From positions 1 through 31,953 of IMG/VR virus record IMGVR_UViG_3300035188_000630: DNA of 31,953 nt, one strand, 5' to 3'. Under the pieces are notes generated by a model. The model saw only the letters and a list, made by a program, of their open reading frames with translations, was not told where the DNA came from and made no database searches. The stretch is from a virus. Shown here one piece after another: positions 13,006 to 19,403 of the stretch. Within the stretch, counting starts at the first letter, position 1; the number at the start of each line of letters is the position of its first letter. Both the position numbers and the translations under genes were made by a program.

Positions 13006-13214
13006 CACTGCCCCTCGATGAGCAGTTCAAGCGAAGTACGCGCAGACAGAATGTCTGCGTAGGAGTGCTCACCAAGGGCTTCTTTGACTGCGTCCCAGAT
13101 GATCCTTGCCTTCTCAGCTTGCTCAGGGGTATCGCACGCGGGGTTGGCCAACTTGTGCAGCACATTGACCATGTCGAGGGCTTTCTGAAGACGCTGTTGG
13201 GTGTACTTGTCCAT
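13005..13214 (-). CDS. Small helical protein, unknown (69 aa)
   Basis: MDKYTQQRLQKALDMVNVLH is followed by further helices. The leader AGCGAAGGAAAGCGAA before the ATG is nearly identical to that of the 95-aa gene upstream, and a UUCG-capped hairpin separates the two. I do not recognise the family. Confidence 0.66.
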   Translation of the reverse strand: MDKYTQQRLQKALDMVNVLHKLANPACDTPEQAEKARIIWDAVKEALGEHSYADILSARTSLELLIEGQ

Positions 13215-13233
13215 TTCGCTTTCCTTCGCTGAA

Positions 13234-13249
13234 GGGGGCCGAAGCCCCC
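13234..13249 (-). terminator. UUCG-capped hairpin between two leader-bearing genes
   Basis: Minus strand GGGGGC-TTCG-GCCCCC followed by only TT. It could attenuate transcription or stabilise the 3' end of the upstream message; a full terminator is doubtful without a longer T-run. Confidence 0.5.
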
Positions 13250-13255
13250 GGTTGA

Positions 13256-13543
13256 TTACTTGCTGGACACCTTGATCGAGAACACCGCGGCCGTCTTGGT
13301 GTGCTCGGCGATCAGTTCCGCGGGGATACCCAGAACCTTGGCGATGGCCTTCCAGTCAACCGTCGAGCGGTTGGTCTCGACATAGGTGACCTTGAAGAGA
13401 TCACCCTCGAACGACTTCTGGCCGGACAGGTTGGCCGAGTCCTTCAGGCCATCCTTGATTGCGTCAGCCTCTTTGGTGAGGTCGGCGATCTGCGCGAGCA
13501 GGTGGCCAAGGCGGTCGATGTTGCTGATTTCGGTGGTGATCAT
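13256..13543 (-). CDS. Small phage protein, possibly coiled-coil (95 aa)
   Basis: An N-terminal helix (ISNIDRLGHLLAQIADLTKE, about residues 6-35) precedes a beta-rich half with FKVTYVETNRSTVDWKAIAK and VFSIKVSSK. The VDWKAIAK...G segment with a preceding long helix occurs in phage proteins sometimes grouped with Gp157-like products, but I am not sure. The gene heads a unit behind module B; the leader CAACAGCGAAGGAAAGCGAA lies just before the ATG. No function is assigned. Confidence 0.7.
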   Translation of the reverse strand: MITTEISNIDRLGHLLAQIADLTKEADAIKDGLKDSANLSGQKSFEGDLFKVTYVETNRSTVDWKAIAKVLGIPAELIAEHTKTAAVFSIKVSSK

Positions 13544-13592
13544 GTTCGCTTTCCTTCGCTGTTGAACGCATCAAAATCGATGCAGTGATGTA

Positions 13593-13623
13593 AGTGTACA
13601 TGAAACTTCAGGGGGTGTGTCAA
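13593..13623 (-). promoter_or_regulatory. Promoter module B
   Basis: Minus strand: TTGACA overlapping the stop of the nuclease gene, a 19-bp spacer ending GTTTCATG, then TACACT and TTACATC. The spacer end, -10 and downstream TTACA match module A. The spacing is long, so strength is uncertain. Confidence 0.58.
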
Positions 13624-13955
13624 GCCCCCACAAAAAGAAATGTTTTTAGCTGTGGCGGCAGCGCACCGTATTGATTCTCAAGCAGGGCTGCGGTGTCTCT
13701 GAGCAGATCCCGCTCATCGAAACCGTAGTGCTTGGGGAACCCCTTCGTGCCAAGCCCGTGGAGGCCCGTAGAGCCTCTGTGATGCTCGGGACATAGTGGG
13801 ATGACCTCCCAGTGGCTTGAACGCCTTCCAGCGCCCGTTCCGGCCCTCAGGTGATGGATCTCCGCCGGGGTGCCTGGGTAGCCAATCCGGCGGCAAACCG
13901 CGCACCCCAGTTCGGCCACCCGGCTCATATGCTTTTTCTCAGCGAGCGTCGTCAT
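13620..13955 (-). CDS. Ref-like RecA-dependent HNH nuclease (111 aa)
   Basis: HMSRVAELGCAVCRRIGYPG, AEIHHLRAGTGAGRRSSHWE and IPLCPEHHRGSTGLHGLGTK follow the signature of the P1 Ref family. Possible zinc ligands are C18, C21, C55 and H58, with the catalytic His pair H34/H35 and H66. P1 Ref cuts DNA within RecA filaments and stimulates recombination. It is short compared with P1 Ref because the N-terminal extension is absent, as in many phage homologues. The gene overlaps the Ntn-hydrolase gene by 17 bp. No phage RecA is in the window, so a host RecA would be the partner. Confidence 0.85.
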   Translation of the reverse strand: MTTLAEKKHMSRVAELGCAVCRRIGYPGTPAEIHHLRAGTGAGRRSSHWEVIPLCPEHHRGSTGLHGLGTKGFPKHYGFDERDLLRDTAALLENQYGALPPQLKTFLFVGA

Positions 13956-14397
13956 TGGTCAGATCCCATTGAAGTGCTGGCGTCTTGGTGTCGTTGTCGA
14001 ACTCGGAGGTCAACTCCACTGCACGCTTGGCGTCGTACCCCAGGGCCATAGCCATGATTGCGTAATCCCGGCCTGATCCGATGGCGTAGAAGGGCCTGCC
14101 AATCCGCATCCATACCCCACCCCCATGGTGGTAGGCCCCGCCCTCTACGACCAACAACAACGACGGGTCGTTTTCCTTCTCCTTGTAGTCGGGATACCCG
14201 AGTTCCAAAATCTCCGCCGCGGTCATGCTGGCGACCCTGCGCTGATACTTCAGGATCTGCGGCCAGTCTCCTGCTCCACCGAGCAGGAAGTCTTTGCCCT
14301 TTATCACCTTGCATGGCTCGTATTGCTTCAACCCCCAACCGTCAGTCCTCAAGGTGTCGCACGCGACCAACTTTCCATCCCACGCTACGGTAGTCAA
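13939..14397 (-). CDS. HslV-like N-terminal threonine hydrolase (152 aa)
   Basis: A TTG start at 14397 overlaps the upstream stop as TTGA and follows AAAGGAGAGGAACAA; it gives MTTVAWDGKLVACDTL. Removing Met would expose a threonine, the nucleophile position of proteasome/HslV enzymes. An upstream ATG would add 15 residues and bury it. AIGSGRDYAIMAMALG matches the GSG..YA...A.A. region of HslV. There is also an Asp near 14 and a Lys near 30-34. The length is close to that of HslV (about 175). No HslU-type ATPase is encoded nearby. The substrate is unknown; it might process phage or host proteins. Confidence 0.78.
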   Translation of the reverse strand: MTTVAWDGKLVACDTLRTDGWGLKQYEPCKVIKGKDFLLGGAGDWPQILKYQRRVASMTAAEILELGYPDYKEKENDPSLLLVVEGGAYHHGGGVWMRIGRPFYAIGSGRDYAIMAMALGYDAKRAVELTSEFDNDTKTPALQWDLTNDDAR

Positions 14398-14612
14398 TTG
14401 TTCCTCTCCTTTTCCCACTGGTTTCTGATTGCGTAGACCCACCCGGCACCGAACACCCGGCGGGCCTCCTCCTTGCTCTCCACCCGAACACCGGGTGTCT
14501 TCAGGTAATCATCGAATGCGTCTTCAATGCTCAAGAGCGGCTTGCGCTCAAAGCGCGTCTTTTGCCGCCTCTCGAACTCGTTCCACGCATCCTCTTCAGG
14601 ATCGTCAATCAT
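14394..14612 (-). CDS. Small helical protein, unknown (72 aa)
   Basis: I place the start at ATG 14612 after GGGAGGCGGTTG; the gene overlaps the upstream gene's end by 8 bp. The product is charged (MIDDPEEDAWNEFERRQKTR) and ends VYAIRNQWEKERNN. Its terminal codons (AAAGGAGAGGAACAAT) are the ribosome site of the hydrolase gene. No family is recognised. Confidence 0.62.
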   Translation of the reverse strand: MIDDPEEDAWNEFERRQKTRFERKPLLSIEDAFDDYLKTPGVRVESKEEARRVFGAGWVYAIRNQWEKERNN

Positions 14613-14787
14613 CAACCGCCTCCCGATTAACCTTGAACTTGTAGTCATTGCGATACTCCGTCGGCGGGACAAATCCGTGCCTCTTCCAGGTTGCCATCAC
14701 ATCAGCACCGTGAGTCCAGGGCTTGCCCCAGAGGGTGGCTTCCTTCTGCTCTTTCGAAACCAAACGCATGGTGTTGTCAATCTGCAT
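14605..14787 (-). CDS. Small unknown protein (60 aa)
   Basis: The upstream gene's TAA is embedded in TATAAGGAG, and the first well-spaced start is the ATG at 14787, giving MQIDNTMRLVSKEQKEATLW. A longer frame with an internal ATG inside the upstream gene exists but has no ribosome site. The product contains GKPWTHGADVMATWKRHGF. Its function is unknown. Confidence 0.62.
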   Translation of the reverse strand: MQIDNTMRLVSKEQKEATLWGKPWTHGADVMATWKRHGFVPPTEYRNDYKFKVNREAVDD

Positions 14788-14797
14788 GATCATCTCC

Positions 14798-15136
14798 TTA
14801 TAAAGTTGCCTTGCCTTCTGCTCTGTCATTCGCACTTTGCGTGCGCCACACTTCGATGCGAGCCTGTGCTGCCACAAGCCCCCAGCGAATCTCCTCTTCC
14901 ACTTCAACGGCCTCCTTCAAGCCTTGAAGCAGCTTCACATACTCAGGATCCGAATACGCTTCTCGTTCTTGCGCGTTGACCGCGTTCTCGAGCGAGCGCT
15001 TCATCAGGATGGCCTTCAGGCTCTTGCGGTACTCCTCGAGGTAGATCCGATCCGCTTTTGCTTTTGCGTACCGCTTGCCGTGCTTGAAGATGTACTCAAT
15101 CGCAAGCTCAGGCCCTTTATCGTTCAAGTTTTCCAT
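14798..15136 (-). CDS. Conserved-type helical phage protein near RusA (112 aa)
   Basis: The start is at ATG 15136 after GAAGGAGAAGGAGATCC. LNDKGPELAIEYIFKHGKRY, RIYLEEYRKSLKAILMKRS, QEREAYSDPEYVKLL and a long helix EEEIRWGLVAAQARIEVWR are, from memory, highly conserved among phages, where the gene sits next to recombination genes. It is predicted to be a coiled-coil DNA-metabolism accessory protein. No enzymatic motif is seen. Confidence 0.72.
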   Translation of the reverse strand: MENLNDKGPELAIEYIFKHGKRYAKAKADRIYLEEYRKSLKAILMKRSLENAVNAQEREAYSDPEYVKLLQGLKEAVEVEEEIRWGLVAAQARIEVWRTQSANDRAEGKATL

Positions 15137-15308
15137 TCGGATCTCCTTCTCCTTCAAGCGTCATGCTGTCTGTCGGCATCTCGTAGGTTGACCATCTCAC
15201 TTCGCAGTCTTTGCATTCCCTGAGACGCCATTTCCAACCGTACCGCGTGTCTTTGCGGCTTTCTTTGACTGAACTGTTCCAACTGCCACAGTTGATGCAG
15301 ACGGACAT
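15117..15308 (-). CDS. NrdR-like zinc-ribbon protein (63 aa)
   Basis: CINCGSWNSSVKESR, a basic stretch WKWRLRECKDCEVRWSTYE and two CxxC pairs reproduce the N-terminal zinc ribbon of NrdR (C-x2-C ... RRREC-x2-C-x-x-R-F-T-T-Y-E). The ATP-cone domain of NrdR is absent, so it is a stand-alone ribbon. It may bind DNA or a protein partner. The start at ATG 15308 follows GGGGGAAAT. The previous gene runs over its first 112 bp in another frame because of a lost stop. Confidence 0.75.
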   Translation of the reverse strand: MSVCINCGSWNSSVKESRKDTRYGWKWRLRECKDCEVRWSTYEMPTDSMTLEGEGDPNGKLER

Positions 15309-15514
15309 ATTTCCCCCATCAATGCTTGACCCGCGTCATACGGAAACTTCGCCCCCCAGGCGACCAGTTGTAGGACATCCATCTTCTCCATGAAACCGTC
15401 TACCGCACCGATGCGGTACTCGATCTCCCTATTGCTCGTCAGCACCCTGACGATGCCCACCGTGCCCTTGGCACCTGTGAACCAGATCCAGTTGAGCGGC
15501 TGAGATTCATTCAT
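15197..15514 (-). CDS. Small phage protein extended by loss of its stop codon (105 aa as read)
   Basis: The first 69 or so residues (MNESQPLNWIWFTGAKGTVG, then AWGAKFPYDAGQALMGEI) look like a complete small phage protein. Elsewhere in this cluster, genes ending GEI stop at ATATGA, overlapping the next ATG. Here the same junction reads ATATGT, so translation continues for about 36 low-complexity Ser/Thr/Ala/Lys residues out of frame over the NrdR-like gene and ends at 15197. The first part is real; the tail is probably an accident of the junction. Confidence 0.66.
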   Translation of the reverse strand: MNESQPLNWIWFTGAKGTVGIVRVLTSNREIEYRIGAVDGFMEKMDVLQLVAWGAKFPYDAGQALMGEICPSASTVAVGTVQSKKAAKTRGTVGNGVSGNAKTAK

Positions 15515-15858
15515 TCAATCACCTCGATTCGTACCTTCAACATTCCTGCGATCATGGGTGCCCAGTAGATCCGCAGGTCTTGAATCTGCTCGTCATCCGA
15601 GTACACCCCGGCGTGCGCTAACCCGTCCAGAACCGCTTTGAGCAGGTTGTCCAGATCCCTGCGCCTGCGGTCTGGCCGGAAGGCCTCGATCTCTACCCGC
15701 AAGGGCTTGTCGAGGTGCTTCGCAGCCCGCTGGATGAGCACCTGATCCGCGACCGCCTTGCGGTACTGGCGGCCCTTCTCGCTCAGGATTGCCCGACCGT
15801 TGAACGACCGCCAGTAGGAGTTCACCGTCGGCGGCCATGGGAGCGTTACCTCAATCAT
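15511..15858 (-). CDS. rusA: RusA-family Holliday junction resolvase (115 aa)
   Basis: The length and order of motifs agree with E. coli RusA (120 aa): LPWPPTVNSYWR at the N-terminus, RRRRDLDNLLKAVLDGLAHA (D68 and D70, metal-binding) and VYSDDEQIQDLRIYW (D88/D89). It resolves four-way junctions formed during phage replication, helping to remove branches before packaging. The ATG overlaps the previous stop (AATGATT) with little ribosome site of its own, so it depends on coupling. Confidence 0.94.
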   Translation of the reverse strand: MIEVTLPWPPTVNSYWRSFNGRAILSEKGRQYRKAVADQVLIQRAAKHLDKPLRVEIEAFRPDRRRRDLDNLLKAVLDGLAHAGVYSDDEQIQDLRIYWAPMIAGMLKVRIEVIE

Positions 15859-16139
15859 TGCCGCTGGCTCGGGATGCGGTTTCGAATTGCTTCGGCCATC
15901 TCGCGAAGCACCCCCGCCAGGGTGATGTCGTGCACCTCGTCGGCTTTAACATCCAAGAGTTCAGCGCACGCATCGCGTTCGATCATGATGGCCTGCTTGC
16001 TCGTCTGAATTGCAATGGCCATGATCTCCGCCTTCGCCTGTGCAAGCGATTCAACGAACTCCTTCTCGGTGTACAGCTTCTGGCCTGCACCCTGGCCCAG
16101 CAAGAATCGTTTCTGAAAATCTGACAGTTCAACGCTCAT
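15855..16139 (-). CDS. Accessory protein of the EREACA type (94 aa)
   Basis: The start at ATG 16139 overlaps the homing endonuclease stop (CCATGA) and follows GGGAGAAACACC. MSVELSDFQKRFLLGQGAGQ leads to a helical region with IMIERDACAELLD and MAEAIRNRIPSQ, reminiscent of the EREACA...AAIRAR family of the accessory block but without the ARGE tail. Function unknown. Confidence 0.7.
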   Translation of the reverse strand: MSVELSDFQKRFLLGQGAGQKLYTEKEFVESLAQAKAEIMAIAIQTSKQAIMIERDACAELLDVKADEVHDITLAGVLREMAEAIRNRIPSQRQ

Positions 16140-16765
16140 GGTGTTTCTCCCAATGCTTGTTTGACATTCCAACCCCTATCTATTCTTCTTGCGATGGTCG
16201 CAGCAGGAATTCCTGTTTTTTTTGACCATTGCGACAAAGTCATAGTCTCGCCCTTGTGTTTAATTAAACGATTGCTTCTCCGGTTGTTCGCTTGCTGCTC
16301 ATGTGTTGCCCAAACACAGTTCGACGGGCTGTACGGCTTGGTTGAATCCAGCCTCTCAAGCGACCGGCCTTCAGGGCGTTCTCCCATGTCTTTCAGAAAA
16401 TTCTCAAACGACTCTCTCCACCTCTTGCATACAGTGATGCCAATCGCGCCATACCGTTTGTATTCTTTGTGAGTCTCTTGATAGCAGCGATCCTTCATTG
16501 CCCGCCACGATGTGTAGGTAGAAGTCTTGCTCATGCCATGTGTTGTGACTCTCTTATGCAAAGTAAGCCTGGAAGACCTGCACCCACAACTAGATGTGTT
16601 GCCTGAAGTTAGGTTGCTCTGGTAAACCTCAACTTCGTTTCCGCAATCGCACAGACACTTCCAATAATTTGCGTATCCGTGTCTTGAAGAACGAAATACC
16701 CTGCGACCGAGAGAAATCACAGTTAGGCTTCCATACCTACTTCCGGATCTATCAAGTATCGGCAT
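16136..16765 (-). CDS. HNH/AP2-type homing-like endonuclease (209 aa)
   Basis: A zinc-binding N-terminal part (WKCLCDCGNEVEVYQSNL then NTSSCGC; C37, C39, C41, C60, C62) is followed by a core (YKRYGAIGITVCKRWRESF, ENFLKDMGERPEGRSLERLD, SPSNCVWATHEQQANNRR) typical of phage HNH homing endonucleases. The C-terminus MTLSQWSKKTGIPAATIARR is a helix-turn-helix. The gene is AT-richer than its neighbours (for example TTTTTTTT at about 16217), a sign of recent arrival. It sits cleanly between two genes, with a 3-bp gap upstream and an ATGA overlap downstream, and interrupts nothing. Such free-standing genes spread by cutting related phages lacking them. Confidence 0.85.
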   Translation of the reverse strand: MPILDRSGSRYGSLTVISLGRRVFRSSRHGYANYWKCLCDCGNEVEVYQSNLTSGNTSSCGCRSSRLTLHKRVTTHGMSKTSTYTSWRAMKDRCYQETHKEYKRYGAIGITVCKRWRESFENFLKDMGERPEGRSLERLDSTKPYSPSNCVWATHEQQANNRRSNRLIKHKGETMTLSQWSKKTGIPAATIARRIDRGWNVKQALGETP

Positions 16766-16768
16766 TTT

Positions 16769-16996
16769 TTACTCCAATTTTGTCTTGTCTCCAGTCGCCA
16801 TCCGCTCCGCGATTTCCAAGAGACCACTCAAGTCTAACATCTCGTTCAAGCCGTGAGTTCGGATGAAGTTCATTCCATCCCTTGTGATACTTGCCAGTGT
16901 CGTCGTGATAACCGTTGAGCCATCGATACGCAGCATCACGATCTTCAATGCGCTTTTTGATGACCCATCGAACGAGACAACGGTGGCGATGTTCAT
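16769..16996 (-). CDS. Small protein, unknown (75 aa)
   Basis: ATG 16996 follows GGGGAGGGGGCAG, giving MNIATVVSFDGSSKSALKIV. A GTG at 17029, directly after the helicase stop (TGAGTG), would add 11 basic residues. A rival frame covering almost the same span reads poorly. The product has a beta-rich first half and a helical end (LSGLLEIAERMATGDKTKLE). Its last codons TTGGAGTAA are the ribosome site for the endonuclease. Confidence 0.6.
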   Translation of the reverse strand: MNIATVVSFDGSSKSALKIVMLRIDGSTVITTTLASITRDGMNFIRTHGLNEMLDLSGLLEIAERMATGDKTKLE

Positions 16997-17029
16997 CTGC
17001 CCCCTCCCCTTCTTTGATTTCGTTGACAC

Positions 17030-18031
17030 TCAAAATTTCCCCCCATCGTCAAACGACATCGGAACAGCACCCGCCATCTCGACGAACTGCTGACTGTCCT
17101 TGTCGTACCAAAGGCTGAACCAATCCTCAGCCTCGCCGTTTCGCTGCTTCTCGCACATCAACATGGCATCCGGGTCCTTATCGTCCACCGCGTTGCCAGC
17201 TTGTGCTTTGTGTTCTTTCTTCTTGTTGCGCCACATCAGCAGAACATTGTCAACCTGATCAGCGATTGCGCCGGTACCTTTGATGTCGTTCTTGTTCGGC
17301 TGGATCTCTTCGCTTTGCAGCTTGCGGATGTGATGCACCAGATGAATGTGAACCTGATGGTCTCGAGCAACCGCGGTCATCTCATCGACGAAGGATTTCT
17401 GCGCGTTGTAGTCGTCTTCGCCCGAGACGCACTTCATCAGCGAATCCACGAAGATGTGCTTGATGCCCAACTCCACGGCGCAATACCGGGCCATGGCAAT
17501 CACCTGTTGAGGATTCGTTGTACCCTGCTGGTCGTAAAGAAACAGGCGGCCGTTCGCAAAAACGCGGAACCGGTCAAGCAAACCACCGATGTACTTGGCC
17601 TTGTCCGCAAACCGCGGAACATCGATGTTCTCGCCCGCGAACTGACGCAGCATCCGGTAGAGCGTGCGCTTGGGCTTCATCTCGAAGCTCGCGATACAGA
17701 TCGGCTGCTTGTGCTTCACCAACCCAAGAGCAATCTGACCGGTGATCAGCGACTTCCCGCCGCCGTTCGAACCTGCGTACAGCGTGACTTCCCCGGGCCG
17801 GAACTTGAAACTGTTGTGAGTCTTCGGCCAGGGCATCGGATACCCCTCGTCACGCTTGGCAACCTGCCCGAGTTCGCTTCGCATCTCGTCAAGCCACATC
17901 TCGGCCTCGTGAACCTTGTGGGTCACATCGTTGGCCTTCAAGTACTTGGCGGTGTCGATCTCCTCAGACTTTAGCAGGCGGATCCTGCGGGCCTCATCAA
18001 GGGCTTTGGCTCGATCTTCAATGCTAGACAT
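17030..18031 (-). CDS. DnaB/T7 gp4-type replicative helicase (333 aa)
   Basis: After a helical N-terminal region (residues 1-75) the RecA-type core has Walker A AGSNGGGKS (about 86-94), SFEMKPKRT (motif 1a region), Walker B IKHIFVDSLM (D196) and HLVHHIRK with a conserved His, then KGTGAIADQVDNVLLMW and RNGEAEDWFSLWYD, the usual DnaB-like end. It unwinds DNA at the phage fork as a hexamer. The start overlaps the stop of the zinc-finger protein by 8 bp. It lacks a primase domain; the zinc-finger protein upstream may supply template recognition. Confidence 0.9.
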   Translation of the reverse strand: MSSIEDRAKALDEARRIRLLKSEEIDTAKYLKANDVTHKVHEAEMWLDEMRSELGQVAKRDEGYPMPWPKTHNSFKFRPGEVTLYAGSNGGGKSLITGQIALGLVKHKQPICIASFEMKPKRTLYRMLRQFAGENIDVPRFADKAKYIGGLLDRFRVFANGRLFLYDQQGTTNPQQVIAMARYCAVELGIKHIFVDSLMKCVSGEDDYNAQKSFVDEMTAVARDHQVHIHLVHHIRKLQSEEIQPNKNDIKGTGAIADQVDNVLLMWRNKKKEHKAQAGNAVDDKDPDAMLMCEKQRNGEAEDWFSLWYDKDSQQFVEMAGAVPMSFDDGGKF

Positions 18032-18455
18032 TTGCGTACCTCATCGCTTCATCAATTCGCTCGTATGCCACCATCATTCGCTTTTGGTCGTCTTCGCTGG
18101 GCCTCTTGCCTGACGCAATATCGAAGGCCACGATCTGCACCACCAGGGCCTCGAATGCAATGATCCGCATCAGGTCACTGGCGTAGAACGCAGGCTTCAC
18201 CCCAGGCTTTCCCGGCCCATATTCCCGACGCTTGGAATCCGGCGGGAACAGATCGGTCATGTCCATTCCAATCGCACCCAATACCGATTCGGTTTCGCAA
18301 CCCGCGAAGCAGTGAAGCAACACCCGGCCATCGGGGAGTTCACGCACCGCAAGGCTCGGCCCCTTGTCGTTGTGCGCCGGGCAACAGGCAGTCCATGAAC
18401 CGTTCCGGCCGCGGACTTTCGCCAGCCTCTGGATCAGGTTTTCGGCCGGAGTCAC
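18024..18455 (-). CDS. Stand-alone CHC2-type primase zinc-finger protein (143 aa)
   Basis: A GTG start at 18455 follows GGGAGGAAAG. CCPAHNDKGPSLAV (C24, C25, H28) and LLHCFAGCETESVLGAIG (C49, C53) match the CHC2 zinc ribbon of DnaG/gp4-type primases, which reads the DNA template. The rest (residues 75-143) is a helical domain, with DLMRIIAFEALVVQIVAFD, and no TOPRIM or RNA polymerase domain follows. It probably delivers or replaces a host primase at the helicase. It could alternatively be a remnant of a longer primase-helicase, although the family occurs in this short form in other phages. Confidence 0.82.
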   Translation of the reverse strand: MTPAENLIQRLAKVRGRNGSWTACCPAHNDKGPSLAVRELPDGRVLLHCFAGCETESVLGAIGMDMTDLFPPDSKRREYGPGKPGVKPAFYASDLMRIIAFEALVVQIVAFDIASGKRPSEDDQKRMMVAYERIDEAMRYANV

Positions 18456-18470
18456 CTTTCCTCCCGATCC

Positions 18471-18514
18471 AAAACGCCCGCAGACGGGCCAAATCGGGCC
18501 GTGGCTGCGTTTTT
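18471..18514. terminator. Bidirectional terminator between DUF1376 and primase zinc-finger genes
   Basis: AAAACGC...GCGTTTTT encloses an imperfect GC stem (GCAGACGG/CCGTggCTGC). On either strand it reads as a stem with a T-run (AAAAACGC on the minus strand, continuing into GCGTTTTGG). It would end or attenuate the leftward transcript from the regulator promoter before the helicase pair, which must then rely on readthrough or another start. Confidence 0.6.
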
Positions 18515-18531
18515 AATGGTCGGGTGGGGGC

Positions 18532-19176
18532 TCATATCACCCGCCTCGTTGAAATCGAGCCAGCGGCCTGATTTTCGTCTTCCCATCTCCGCTGGTTGAT
18601 GTAGGTCATCGGGGCAGGCTCAAACCCGGTTGTCCACTGCTCGGAGGTCTTCATCGACGCAACATGGGCCAGGATCTGGTCAGCCACCTTGTCGAGGTGA
18701 CGGTGCTGCCACTTCGCCTGCACCGCAGCCTTGCCGACCTTGCGCTTGCTGCTTGGCCACAATGACCAGAACTCTTCGAATCGAGTCGCTTGCGACGATA
18801 TGGTTTTTTCTTTTTCTTCTTCTGTTAGGGTTTGTGTTCGCTTTTGATTCGGTTCCGATTCGGTTTTCTTCGGCCTCCCGCCTCGCTTTCCGAGTGCCGT
18901 GTTCGTTGCGACCTGATGCTTATATTTTCCAATTTCGTATTCGCAACGCTGGTTCCGATACCCCACTTCGGTACGCTCGAAGAACTCATTCAAAACCGAT
19001 TCGGTAATGTCCAGATCGAGCCTGATCTTGCGTGCAACCGCTTCGGTATCGAGTGGGATCGAACGCTCGCTCATGTAGTACAGATCGAGCAGCCGCCGGT
19101 AGGCGAGATCCTCAGCGTCGCTGAGGTGCATGGTGTGCGTGAGATAGTCGCCGAGATGGAACTTGTACCAGATCAT
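18532..19176 (-). CDS. DUF1376-family replication initiator/organiser (214 aa)
   Basis: YKFHLGDYLTHTMHLSDAED, AYRRLLDLYYMSERSIPLD and the following winged-helix region are the DUF1376 domain of phage replication proteins. A Lys/Glu-rich, low-complexity linker (ESEPNQKRTQTLTEEEKEK) follows, then FEEFWSLWPSSKRKVGKAAV, a motif typical of the C-terminal part of phage replisome organisers. It is expected to bind the phage origin and load the helicase. The ATG overlaps the stop of the regulator gene (AATGAT). Confidence 0.82.
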   Translation of the reverse strand: MIWYKFHLGDYLTHTMHLSDAEDLAYRRLLDLYYMSERSIPLDTEAVARKIRLDLDITESVLNEFFERTEVGYRNQRCEYEIGKYKHQVATNTALGKRGGRPKKTESEPNQKRTQTLTEEEKEKTISSQATRFEEFWSLWPSSKRKVGKAAVQAKWQHRHLDKVADQILAHVASMKTSEQWTTGFEPAPMTYINQRRWEDENQAAGSISTRRVI

Positions 19177-19382
19177 TTGAGCGCTCCGAAGATGTCGGGC
19201 CTCAACTCCTCACGGGTGACGAGTCCATTGGTCAACTGGTGAATCAACACCGCCAACTCGGGACTCGGCACCTGATGGCCATTCGTGATGAGCGTCATCC
19301 ATGTCTTCGAGATGCCCAGCTTCCTGGCCAGTTCCAACTGCGCCCCTCGAGGCTTGTTGGCGAAATATTCCTGAAGTGTCAT
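19173..19382 (-). CDS. Cro/YdaS-like transcription regulator (69 aa)
   Basis: I start at ATG 19382 with AAGGAGCAGCGA before it; a longer frame lacks a ribosome site. MTLQEYFANKPRGAQLELAR, then KLGISKTWMTLITNG (helix-turn-helix), and the signature VTREELRPDIF are typical of Cro/YdaS-type phage regulators. It sits at the divergence point of leftward and rightward transcription and has a palindrome over its own -10, so autoregulation is likely. It is the first gene of the leftward replication unit. Confidence 0.82.
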   Translation of the reverse strand: MTLQEYFANKPRGAQLELARKLGISKTWMTLITNGHQVPSPELAVLIHQLTNGLVTREELRPDIFGALK

Positions 19383-19403
19383 TCGCTGCTCCTTGGTTGT
19401 CAG

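Noticed and set aside
16752-17033. Alternative frame over the 75-aa gene (His/Arg/Trp-rich product)
   Set aside because: It overlaps the endonuclease start, lacks a good ribosome site, and the other frame has a better start and natural composition.
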